This document shows, piece by piece, positions 25,486-35,400 of a stretch of DNA of 64,000 nt. This DNA is from an uncultured Parabacteroides sp. (GTDB lineage Bacteria; Bacteroidota; Bacteroidia; Bacteroidales; Tannerellaceae). The stretch spans positions 30,191 through 94,190 of the forward strand of contig NZ_CAJJWO010000012.1 of the NCBI RefSeq assembly GCF_905196875.1. The letters run 5' to 3'. The stretch's first letter is position 1; every line of letters starts with the position of its first letter. Under the pieces are notes generated by a model. It did not search any database, was not told the origin of the DNA, and saw only the letters and a list, made by a program, of their open reading frames with translations. Made by a program: the position numbers and the translations under genes.

Positions 25486-28400
25486 TTACTTCTTAATGAT
25501 CTTCACTGATTTGAAGGTTCCGTCTTCCAATGTTACATTGAGCAGATAGATACCTGATCCAAATGACGACAGATCAAGAACAGATCCCGGTTTACGAATA
25601 ACTTTCTGCAGTGTTCCGTTCATCGACAGCAGTTCAACCTGCTTGATTTCAGACGGAGCAGCAACTGTTACGGTGTTGGTAAACAGTCTCGGATATACAT
25701 CGATCTGATCCGCCACGACAAGATTCTCATTGCCAACCGACAGATATTCGTCGTCCACAAGGAAAGTCACCACCACCGGTTCAGCCGCGTTATAGTTATT
25801 GTTACCATGCTGCATAGCTGTTACCGTTACTGTACCGGAAGTAACCGGAGTCAGTATCCACGCATCGCCGATTTGGTTCACATAAGCAACAGCGTCATTA
25901 GACGAATTGAATGTAACCGGAAGTTTACTTGAAGCGGACGCTGTAAGAATCACATCACCGCCTTCTACATCTATTGCAGTTTCCGGACTCCAACTGATCT
26001 TCTGGGTAGCCGGAACGATTACATACTTACCGGCGGTATAAGTAACCTCGTAGTTATCGGAAATGTAGTTATCAGCGAATGTGATCGGATAAGATCCGGC
26101 ATCGGAAGTACGTGTAACAGTAGAACTGATACGCGGAGCAAAGCCGAGGTCTTTCAAAGTTTCACCATTCACGAAACCTGTAGCCGTATAGGTCAGTTCT
26201 TCCAGATCCTTACCATAAACTGTTTCTTTGTCATCGGCCTGGATAGACAGAGCCGCCTTGCTTACATTCAGTAAACCGGAAACATAAGTAATTACATAGT
26301 TGCGACCGAAGTCCTGAGCAGAATACGGAGTCAGCTTATAAGAACCGGCCTTACCGTTATATGCTTCTACACGAACAACCGGAGCCTGTCCAATCAGGAA
26401 GTCTTCGCCGTTCAGGAAGTCGTTCTTATTATAATCGTAAGCATTCGCATAAGCAGGCATTGCATCGCCATACTTGATATCGAAACTGCGGGCAGTTACG
26501 ACAACCGGCTTCGGAGCGATCACCATCTTGTTCTTAGCTATGTAAGAATAAGTAACCGAACCGAGTGTAGCCTTCACCGTTACGGTATATACACCAGCGT
26601 CTGTCGGAGCATCCTGGGTAGAAGGATAAAGCGTCGGAACAGATCCCAACTGGTCGCCTTCGTAATATATGCTGAAGTCTTTCACAGCCTCACCAGTTTC
26701 CACGTCGGTTACCTTCACGCTTACAGCTCTCGGGTTACTGTCGTAAATGCTGGTTACATTAGAGATGATCACATTTACTTTGGCTGCATCACCTTCCGGA
26801 GCGATCACCTTGATCGTTCCTGTTACAGGAGTCGCATCTTCGTATGTATCGTCGCCATCGGCAAATACGGTGATGGTCACATAGTTGTCACCTTCCGTAC
26901 GTACATTACCGGTTACGGCATAAACGCCTTTCGCTGTTTCAGACAGGATCACGCGTTCGCGATCGTTGCCCGACAGTTCGTAACGGATATCGTAGATAGA
27001 CGGTTTACCGTCGGCTTCCGATTTCAGGTAAGCGGATAATTCAACTGTTTCACCAACCGGGATAACCAGATTGCGCTGATCTTCCGGCCATATGATGGTA
27101 CGGCGGATCTTATCGATCGACAAGGTTCCGTTCTCGTGAGTTATTGCATAATTACGTGCTTCTCCTTCTACCGTGAAGTAGATATCGTATGTACCGCGTG
27201 AATCAGATTTAGCATCTGTCGCAATCTTCGGCATCACAGAGAATACATCTGCCAGGTTTTCATATTCATTATTCTTCAGACCGATGTACTCGATTTCAAG
27301 ATCCGGATTACCACCTCCGTACGGACGATTGTAGCTGCATGCCCGTACTGTCAGCGGAGCCTTTGTTATCGTCAGGCCGGCGTTGACAAGAGTAGCGGCT
27401 GAAATATCGAAGTTCGGAAGCAATGCAGCGATCTGTGCAGCAGCCGAAGATGTAAAGCGCAGTTCGTATGTACCGACGTCTGTCTTCTTATTAACTCCTG
27501 ACAGGTCGAGCCAGCTTGTACGGTTCACTTTATCTGCATTCAGCAATTTGCTGATCTCTGCCTGGAAAGCATCGGATAACTGGCCTGAAACTTCTGCGTA
27601 TACATCTGCATCTGTCGCTTCTTCGCCATATTCGCGTGTAACGGATACTTTAACCGTTAAGTCGGTTGCTGTCAGCGGAGCCGGAGTAACAGTTACTTTA
27701 GCATTTGTTTCACTTGCTGCAAACTTAACACCGATAACCGGAGTAAACAGCTCTTTCGCCATTGCATCGATTGCACGGATCTGGTAGTCGCCTACCGGAG
27801 CTGCCGCTTCATAAACGTCTGTATCGAGAGGATCAACTGTTTCAAACAGATCGATCACATTCTTTTCCGCCAGCAATTTCGCTGCATTCAACTTGGGTTC
27901 GGTAGCAAAGTTAAGAGCAACTTTCAGGTCTGCCGCCTTCGTTACTTCCGTGCCGTATACTTTTGTATAAGCGTCTTTGGCTGCTTTCACTTCTACTGTA
28001 GCCGGAGTAACTTTCAGGTTAGCCAGATCAGCATCCAGCTGGATTTCGAAGTTACCGATAGCAGCTTTTAATGTCGAAGCATCGATGATACGAAGTTTAT
28101 AATTACCCTGAGTTACATTGTTCTGCACAGAGTCGATCAGGACACTGTTCAATGTATTACCGTGGAACTGTAGTTTATTGTTACGGTACAATGCCCAATG
28201 CAGTTTATCGGAACTGAACAATTTGTTCCAACGTGCAGCTGTCATGGCCGGTGTCGGGTTTTCAGGATCTTCCTTAATAGAGACCAGACTAAAGCCGTAA
28301 TCACTGGCTGCCAGTGTCAGGTTAGTCAGTTCGTATACCGGCTTACCGGCAACGATCGTCCAAACACCTTCCAGCTTTTCTTCACTGAATGTCACAACGA

Positions 28401-31400
28401 CACCCGGAGCAACCACCTTCACTGCCTTGACAGCAGTTACGACATCCGTTCCCGGACCGTCGGTAACTTCAGCTCCTTCGATATGATAAACGAAGGTATA
28501 ATCGGCAGAGGTCAGTTGGACTGTATAGTCATAGTCGCCAATTACAGGATTGTTCTTATCTAATTGCGCCTTGGTTGTTACCAGACCCACTGTCAATGTG
28601 TAATCGCTCTTGATTTTTGCACCATTCAAAGCAACGATATCATCATAGATGATCTGTTCTATCTCATCTTTTGTCGCTTTACCGAACGTGAATGCAGCTT
28701 TTGCAGCTGTTTCTTCTTCGGCTGTAGCGGCCAGATAAGTAGGCAGCGTGATAGTGAGTTTACGCTGACCGATCTGTACAGAGTTTTGTACATTATGGAA
28801 GTTACTGCCGAATTGGTTATCGAGCAGGAAGTTCGACAACAGGTTCGGATCGAGCACGTCCACTCTGTAACCGTAATCACCGTTCTTCGGCATCGTTTCT
28901 GTTTCTTCTGCAGTACAATCGGCAGTTGTCAGCATTACCTTGAACAGGTCTGCCGGATTTTCGAAACATGTATATGCGCTTAGCAAACCTTCGTTAGCAG
29001 CCAGGAACTGACTGAGGATATCCGCTTCGATGGCCGCTTTACGTTTTCCATAACGATACGTGATATCCGTCGGGAATGTAAAGACAACCGGAGCTTTGCC
29101 CACAACCAGTGTCTTCGGACCTGTTTCTCTTATTTCGATATTATCCGTTACCTTTTGAACGAATGCTACCGAGTAAGTATAAGTCTTAGCTGCTGTTGTT
29201 CCTTCTTCTTCTATATTATTGATAGTAACTGTAAAGCTCTTCAGAGGTTTAATGCCGGTCTTAGATACCAGTTCGAAGAACTCTTCGTTTGCCGGATCTT
29301 CCAGCACCGCTTTCTTCACAGAGTCGAGCAAAGCGACTTTCGTATTGATGTCATTGTAAGTAACATTCACTTCCGGTAAAGTAAGCGTACGTTTCGCTTT
29401 TACTATACGGAGAGCCAGTTTGGCAATCACATCATTACCGTTTTTAGTCAGATGGATGCTGGACGGAGCCGTATAATTTAATGTATAGTATTCCGAGAAC
29501 TGAGTATTTGCACCCGTAACCACTTCGTAACCATACAAGTCGGAAACCTGCGGATAGCTTTCGCCGGCAATACGTACCGGAACGTCTCCTGTTGAAGTCT
29601 CGTTGTTGATCAGATAGGTCTTCACGCCCCAGTTATTCAGGTCGGGAACCGTTACACGGTCAGCACCCGGAGTCAGTATGAAGTCATCCAACAGATCCTG
29701 TGCATACTCGTCGGCGGTTTGTCCGAACGGACGTTCCCACAGAGGCAGTTGCACATTGATCGGCAGCGGGTATTCCGCCAGTGACTGACCGTCATCGGTC
29801 AACCGCACGGAACGAAGATAAGTAGCCGTCGTATAACCGAACAATTCTATCGGGATGATAACTCCTCCATCCTCATTCGTCACATCGATTTTCTGAATAT
29901 TATCATTCGGATTGAATACCACTGTATAAGAGTAAATATCTCTACCTATTGCCGGTACCAATGTTACGCTGGAGATATAAGCCCCCTTCATATCCGGGTT
30001 CTTCAAAAGCAGGTCGGCCAGGATCGCTTTTTCGATCATGTCATCAGATGCACCTTCTCTCTTGAACTCATACTTATAAAGTTTCACTTTTGCTATCGGA
30101 CGCGGAGTGATGTTTACAATACCTTCAAATGTGGTAGAGCTATGCGGTTGTCCGTTAACGGTTACTTCCGAGAAGAGAACATCCAGATCCGAACTCAACG
30201 TTACCCGGTAAGTCGCACGACCCATATTTTCTCTGATCCGGGTATCGGTAATCTGTACATTCGTTATGTACTCTGCAATGTACGGATTTGCCAGATAGAT
30301 ATATTCGCGTACCTTGTCTGCAACCTGCGTACGGGTCATATCTTTCACATATTGAACGGTATATTCACCGAATGTGAAATCGATCGTCGGACGAGGAACG
30401 ATGGCAATACTCTTCGAGTAAGTGATCTCGATAGTCGTACCCTTATCGATGACATTGATCCGTTGGTTGGCAGGAGCTTCTATTTCCTGCAAGGTGGCAC
30501 TCTTCGTAATAATGATCTTATAACCGAACGAATCATCCGTTTCTGCTATCGCATTCTTATTACCCAGATCGTTATTGATCAGGCGGACTACAAATGTTTC
30601 ATTACCCAAAATTCCTGCATTACGAACCAACAAGTCGCTCTTGATACGGCGGATCACCGCATTCGGAAGCATATCTTTTTCATAAGCGATCTGATAGTTG
30701 CCCGGATAAACCAGGGAATGTGTAGTCGGCAATGTGGTTACAAACAACAAGGAGTTATTGAATGTACAAACATTGCCGTTGACTGTCAGATTAGTAGATG
30801 AGACATTACCATTTGTTACGAAGTTCAGATCTGTCTTTGTCAGGTCGCCCTGTACAGTCACTTTATATCCCAATAAACTGTTGTCTGCCATACCGGAAGA
30901 AACGGTTCCACCGGTCACCTCAACCTGAGGAACCAGACTCTGGTCTACCATATCCGGATTGATATCCTGGATCAGTCGTTTCAGCATGGTAGCCACTGCC
31001 GCGTTATCAGTATAATCGCCTATATGGATCGGACTAGCAACGAAGTCTGGCAATTTAACCGACAATGTATTCTTTTCTATAGAAATCGCATTTACGATAT
31101 CATAACTATGCTGCTGTGTATTAAAGGAAATCGTAGCCCCTCCTACACTGGCCGATACATTATTGCCCTTGCCGTAATTCGGCAGAAGCACTACCCGGTA
31201 GCTATATACCGCTCCCGGAGTCAGTCTGCCGGCTGTTACTTCATTACTGAAATTAGTATCGGAATAAACTTTTATCTCAGAGATAAAGTCGGAAGGATTA
31301 ATGTTGTTACCGATCAGATTCTTCGCCCTGTTCAGATTTGTATTGGCTGCCATCTTACCCAGGCCGCCTACACCTTCTGCAAAAACAGGAAATACTGTGT

Positions 31401-32169
31401 TGTTGATCGGTTTTTCTTTTACTTTCAGCTTCACTGTCGAGATATAGGAACCGGCAGCCAGCTGTGTACAGTTACTGAGAGAAGGATTAAAGGCAAACTG
31501 CTCTGTCGGGGGGAACGTCAGTTGTACGTCGTATTCTCCTGCATCCAGGCTATTATTGCCTGTATATTGTATCGACAAACCGTCTTTAACCAGGAAAACC
31601 GAAGCATCAGCAAATGATACCCCGGACATACCTGATACCTGTATTTTGGTATTCAGATCACTAATAGGTGTTCCATAAACATAATTCCCCCAGTTTGCCG
31701 GGAAATTCAGATTACCGATAGCCTGCCGGGCTTTGATCTCGACGGCATTTGTTACCACTACCTGCTCATGGTCAAGTGTACCGAAAAGAGTGGCTGGAGT
31801 TATATTTCCTGTTCCGATCGCCCGTTCAAAATTCAACGTAACGACACCGGAGGAAGTCACTTTAAAAGTATAATTATAACTTCCTGCTACCAAATCACCA
31901 GTCTGGTCGCCGCCTGCCCCTCTGATAGTGACATCGGATATCGTTGCTGTCTGATCACTCTGATCGACAACATCCTGCAATAAACTTTGGATATGGGATT
32001 TCAACTGCTCTGCATTTGCGTTACTGGTTCCTTCATAAACTGACAGGACATCTTTTACGGGGACATAAATGTCTGCTGCAACTGCTTGTGTGATATACCC
32101 TCCCAATAATAGTACGAATATAAGTAGTCGCCTACTCACATCGATCAAGTATACTTTTTTCATACACAA
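25486..32169 (-). CDS. Giant MBG-repeat adhesin-like protein with T9SS type A sorting tail (2227 aa)
   Basis: The N-terminal signal is about 1-32 (LLIFVLLLGGYITQAVAAD). Residues about 35-1200 are diverged repeats of 90-130 aa sharing 'LP.F....I.YG.Y/YVKD' and 'YSYTV.F'-like strands. From about 1450 on, clear MBG/YDG repeats appear (RPYGGGNPDLEIEYIGL, DIKYGDAMPAYANAYDY, ETVYGKDLEELTYTATGF), followed by a Big-like domain (ITWSP/SSNDAVAYVNQIG) and a type A sorting tail (IDVYPRLFTNTVTV, MNGTLQKVIRKPGSVLDL, FGSGIYLLNVTLEDGT, VKIIKK). It is a secreted stalk-like protein, probably for adhesion. Start ATG 32169 or 32163. It is first in the operon; no clear TAnnTTTG is visible in the 73 bases before it. 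Confidence 0.85.
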   Translation of the reverse strand: MCMKKVYLIDVSRRLLIFVLLLGGYITQAVAADIYVPVKDVLSVYEGTSNANAEQLKSHIQSLLQDVVDQSDQTATISDVTIRGAGGDQTGDLVAGSYNYTFKVTSSGVVTLNFERAIGTGNITPATLFGTLDHEQVVVTNAVEIKARQAIGNLNFPANWGNYVYGTPISDLNTKIQVSGMSGVSFADASVFLVKDGLSIQYTGNNSLDAGEYDVQLTFPPTEQFAFNPSLSNCTQLAAGSYISTVKLKVKEKPINNTVFPVFAEGVGGLGKMAANTNLNRAKNLIGNNINPSDFISEIKVYSDTNFSNEVTAGRLTPGAVYSYRVVLLPNYGKGNNVSASVGGATISFNTQQHSYDIVNAISIEKNTLSVKLPDFVASPIHIGDYTDNAAVATMLKRLIQDINPDMVDQSLVPQVEVTGGTVSSGMADNSLLGYKVTVQGDLTKTDLNFVTNGNVSSTNLTVNGNVCTFNNSLLFVTTLPTTHSLVYPGNYQIAYEKDMLPNAVIRRIKSDLLVRNAGILGNETFVVRLINNDLGNKNAIAETDDSFGYKIIITKSATLQEIEAPANQRINVIDKGTTIEITYSKSIAIVPRPTIDFTFGEYTVQYVKDMTRTQVADKVREYIYLANPYIAEYITNVQITDTRIRENMGRATYRVTLSSDLDVLFSEVTVNGQPHSSTTFEGIVNITPRPIAKVKLYKYEFKREGASDDMIEKAILADLLLKNPDMKGAYISSVTLVPAIGRDIYSYTVVFNPNDNIQKIDVTNEDGGVIIPIELFGYTTATYLRSVRLTDDGQSLAEYPLPINVQLPLWERPFGQTADEYAQDLLDDFILTPGADRVTVPDLNNWGVKTYLINNETSTGDVPVRIAGESYPQVSDLYGYEVVTGANTQFSEYYTLNYTAPSSIHLTKNGNDVIAKLALRIVKAKRTLTLPEVNVTYNDINTKVALLDSVKKAVLEDPANEEFFELVSKTGIKPLKSFTVTINNIEEEGTTAAKTYTYSVAFVQKVTDNIEIRETGPKTLVVGKAPVVFTFPTDITYRYGKRKAAIEADILSQFLAANEGLLSAYTCFENPADLFKVMLTTADCTAEETETMPKNGDYGYRVDVLDPNLLSNFLLDNQFGSNFHNVQNSVQIGQRKLTITLPTYLAATAEEETAAKAAFTFGKATKDEIEQIIYDDIVALNGAKIKSDYTLTVGLVTTKAQLDKNNPVIGDYDYTVQLTSADYTFVYHIEGAEVTDGPGTDVVTAVKAVKVVAPGVVVTFSEEKLEGVWTIVAGKPVYELTNLTLAASDYGFSLVSIKEDPENPTPAMTAARWNKLFSSDKLHWALYRNNKLQFHGNTLNSVLIDSVQNNVTQGNYKLRIIDASTLKAAIGNFEIQLDADLANLKVTPATVEVKAAKDAYTKVYGTEVTKAADLKVALNFATEPKLNAAKLLAEKNVIDLFETVDPLDTDVYEAAAPVGDYQIRAIDAMAKELFTPVIGVKFAASETNAKVTVTPAPLTATDLTVKVSVTREYGEEATDADVYAEVSGQLSDAFQAEISKLLNADKVNRTSWLDLSGVNKKTDVGTYELRFTSSAAAQIAALLPNFDISAATLVNAGLTITKAPLTVRACSYNRPYGGGNPDLEIEYIGLKNNEYENLADVFSVMPKIATDAKSDSRGTYDIYFTVEGEARNYAITHENGTLSIDKIRRTIIWPEDQRNLVIPVGETVELSAYLKSEADGKPSIYDIRYELSGNDRERVILSETAKGVYAVTGNVRTEGDNYVTITVFADGDDTYEDATPVTGTIKVIAPEGDAAKVNVIISNVTSIYDSNPRAVSVKVTDVETGEAVKDFSIYYEGDQLGSVPTLYPSTQDAPTDAGVYTVTVKATLGSVTYSYIAKNKMVIAPKPVVVTARSFDIKYGDAMPAYANAYDYNKNDFLNGEDFLIGQAPVVRVEAYNGKAGSYKLTPYSAQDFGRNYVITYVSGLLNVSKAALSIQADDKETVYGKDLEELTYTATGFVNGETLKDLGFAPRISSTVTRTSDAGSYPITFADNYISDNYEVTYTAGKYVIVPATQKISWSPETAIDVEGGDVILTASASSKLPVTFNSSNDAVAYVNQIGDAWILTPVTSGTVTVTAMQHGNNNYNAAEPVVVTFLVDDEYLSVGNENLVVADQIDVYPRLFTNTVTVAAPSEIKQVELLSMNGTLQKVIRKPGSVLDLSSFGSGIYLLNVTLEDGTFKSVKIIKK

Positions 32170-32242
32170 TTATTTTAATTAGTTTATACTTCAATCAATA
32201 GCCAGTGAGTGCTTATAATCAAGTTGTATAACATAAATACAA

Positions 32243-32274
32243 ACCCTGACAAAAAACTTAGTCAGGGTTTGTAT
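32243..32274. terminator. Terminator between the 1713-aa surface gene and the MBG operon
   Basis: CAAACCCTGAC and GTCAGGGTTTG form a perfect 11-bp stem with a 10-base loop. On the minus strand TATTTATG follows, so the T-run is weak. It would end the transcript of the 1713-aa gene after the conserved 3' element. Confidence 0.75.
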
Positions 32275-32283
32275 CCGCTTTCA

Positions 32284-32366
32284 TTCTTCACAGAGCTAGG
32301 CGGAAGAATTTATATTTCATTACTTTAGTATTAATACCCGCCTTTTCGCCTTCACAGGTTAATTGG
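32284..32366 (-). other. Conserved element downstream of DUF6383-type gene, copy 2
   Basis: This matches 17391-17476: CTTCACAGAGCTAG, GAAGAA, TTTCATTACTTTAGTATTAA and TTCACAGGTTAATTG. Its stem arms are GGCGG (32299-32303) and CCGCC (32338-32342), against GAACAG/CTGTTC in copy 1, so pairing is kept while bases differ. The terminator at 32243-32274 follows. Confidence 0.65.
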
Positions 32367-32372
32367 TGTCAG

Positions 32373-32400
32373 GTAGAGACGCTGCAAGCAACGTCTCTAC
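32373..32400. repeat. REP-like palindrome
   Basis: GTAGAGACG (32373-32381) and CGTCTCTAC (32392-32400) form a perfect 9-bp stem around CTGCAAGCAA. GTAGAGACG...CGTCTCTAC palindromes are widespread dispersed repeats in bacteria. It lies between the stop of the 1713-aa gene and the conserved 3' element. Confidence 0.65.
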
Positions 32401-32467
32401 ATCCGCCACGCGGTTATTTAGAAATTATTGATTATAAACTTCTTTATATCAATAGTTATTCATTGTC

Positions 32468-35400
32468 TTATTTAACGATTGCCTTAACAACTGTTCCGTC
32501 TTCGAGAGCTACAACAACGATTCCGGCAGGAGCGTCGAATGTAACATTATCAGAGTTGATCGTTGTGTTAGCAACAGTCTGTCCCAATACGTTGCTGATG
32601 ATAACCTTCTGGTTAGCAGCATTCAGGATCGTTACCTTACCCTGGCCACCCAGAACTGTTACAGCTGTTGTATTGATAGATTCGTTAGAAACCGGATTAT
32701 GTTCGTCAGCATCATCGAAGTAGATGTCACCGGTAGAGGTAGCAGTCTTAGATGTTGCGAAGTCATAGAAGTCTTCCGACGGAATCATTTCTTCACCACC
32801 TACACATTCGTTGAATGCACGTACACGTGCAGTGTAAGCAGTTTGCGGGATCAGGTTATGAACAGCTATCGATGTTGCAGTTGCAGCAACTTTGTACGAT
32901 TCTTCACCGTCGAAGTTGATATCATCCTGCCATTCGTAATATGCTGTCGGTAATGAACCTACTTCAGTTCTCCAGTCACCTGTATTGAAGTCGCCACCGT
33001 TGATAGGCATACCCTGAACCGGCTTTCTAACCATCCATGTTGCAGGAGTGTCGAACAGATAGATATCGATCTGGTGTTCGTCGGTCTGGAATCCTTCCAT
33101 CAGGCGGATTGTATACTTAACCGGTTTCGTGATATCTGTAGTCAGTTCCATGTTGTCCATCTGGTGGGCAATCGGAGCATAACCCCAGTTTCTGTCGATC
33201 GGCTGAGTATTACCCTGCAGTTCGAAGTTATCTACACTTACCTTAGTTACTTCTTTCTGCGGTTTGCCGGCAGCGTCAGTATATTCTTTAGTTACTTCCA
33301 ACCAGTAGTTAACTTTGTTATCACGGTGGATAACATCACCTGTTGCGTTGAACAATTCAACCCAGATAGTCTTGCTTGCATCGTCGGCACGTACTTCAGA
33401 CATGAATACATCTTCAGAAGTGTACTTCGGAGTGAAACGACCTACAGCAACCTGATAATACTGAGCACCCGGAGTGGCTGTCCACTTGATACGAGCATCG
33501 CTACCACCAACGTCACCTGGTTCCATATCTTTGATATATGGCATTTCAAGACCAGCGGTAAATGCTAACGGCAATGTTTTCTGTACATCACATACAGCAG
33601 ACAGAGACAGTTCATTTTCTACATCGCAAAGATCTTCTACGTTCGGAGTCGAGCGAACATCGATCTTAGCAGCTACGTCACCACGAAGAACATTGTTCAC
33701 CAGGTCGTTTGCACCACCCTTGAAAATATAAGGAGCTTCTTCTGCAGTTGCAGCCAGTTCCATAGACTTTTCACGGATGAACAGTTTCACTTCTTTTGCT
33801 TTGTTTGTTCCGAATGTGAACAAGTCAGAAGCACTCAGCAAGTTGATTTCCTGTTCTACCTTAGGATCTGTATCATTAACAGTAGTACCGTAATGAGGCA
33901 GGTCACGACCCTGGATATAGAATACAGAATCTTTAGAAGCGCCACCATTTACAACACCGAACTGGAATGCTTCGATCTTATTCTTACCAGCAGCGTCAGA
34001 GCTGAACCATACTTCAGGAACTTTCACGTCACCCTTGATAGTTGCAGTCAGCGTATCGGTAATATTAACTCCGTATGGAGCCCAGATACCGAAGTGTTTC
34101 CACTTTTCATCTTCAAATGTCAGATTATGTTTGTAATCATCCAGATCGAAGAAGTATACACGGTTCCATCTTTCAACATCAGCACCATGCTGTTGCGGAG
34201 CCAGACGGATAGAGTCTTTCGCATAGTAGCGAGCCCACATACCCTTTTCAGCACCACTAGTGATCGTATCGATAGTCATTTCAATACCGTCGCGATCTTT
34301 CGGATCGAACTTAGCAGAAACAAGAGCCAATACTTCACCATATTTGTTCGGAGAGATCTGAACCGTAGTACCTACTGTATCAACTTTTCCATAAGGTATA
34401 CCATTCAGGTCGGCAAGAACTGTTACTTCATAATCGAATGCACCTTTCTTGTTAGAGAATACGTCCATATCGACCGGATCAACGATATTCAAACCGGAGA
34501 TGATGAACTGACCGTCGCGTACCGGATAGCAAGTATTTACATAACGAGTCTTGTAATCCTTACGGAAGATTTCGTTATAGATCAAGTTCGGAGCAGGAAC
34601 CCAATTGCCTTCAGAGCCACCTATGCTACTATAGTTTGCATTCGGATAACCACCACCGCAATCATTGCAAGAACCGAACTGCTGTGTCAGGAATGAATAG
34701 AAGCTAGTGTATGAACCGATGATCTTATCTGCATTCATGGTAGTCATCAAACCTCTGTCAGTAGTACCGAATGTGTAGAACTCGTTCCACCCCTTCTTGT
34801 TAGATGCAGTTGCACCGAACTGAGCTACGTGGTTGAATACGTTAGGTGTTCCCTGCATGCAGCAGTAATCCCAGTATTCTTTTTCAATCGGAAGCAGGTT
34901 TACATCGTTGTAAGGTACATATTTAACAGTCATATCGAGACCGTTTTCTTCTACGTACTGTACAGCATAGTCATTATCCAGGTCAACCTTGTAAATCAAA
35001 GTATCGCCTGTGCTCATACCGATAAATTTGCCGAATGTAGCGCCGCTATATTCTTCGATCGGTTTTTCCTGAGTACCTTTCTTCACATATACTTTCGCAA
35101 AGTCAAGGCTTTCACCTGTAAATACGAATGCATTTGTATGATAAACGGCATCGTCAAAGCTTTCATCTTTAGCGAACTGTTCTTTGAAGACCTTGATAGA
35201 AGCGACTGTTCCGCCAGGAACATCCGGTTTCAGGCCTGTAGCAAAGATCTTAACCGTGTGAGGTCTTGACTCATATTTGTAACCATCCCATTCGTCGTAA
35301 GGAGCGAAGAAGAAGTCTTTGCGATCGATACGTTCGAAATATTTCAGGAATTCAGAGCTCAGAACACCCATAGCGTGGCTCAACAGAGACTGATCAGTAT

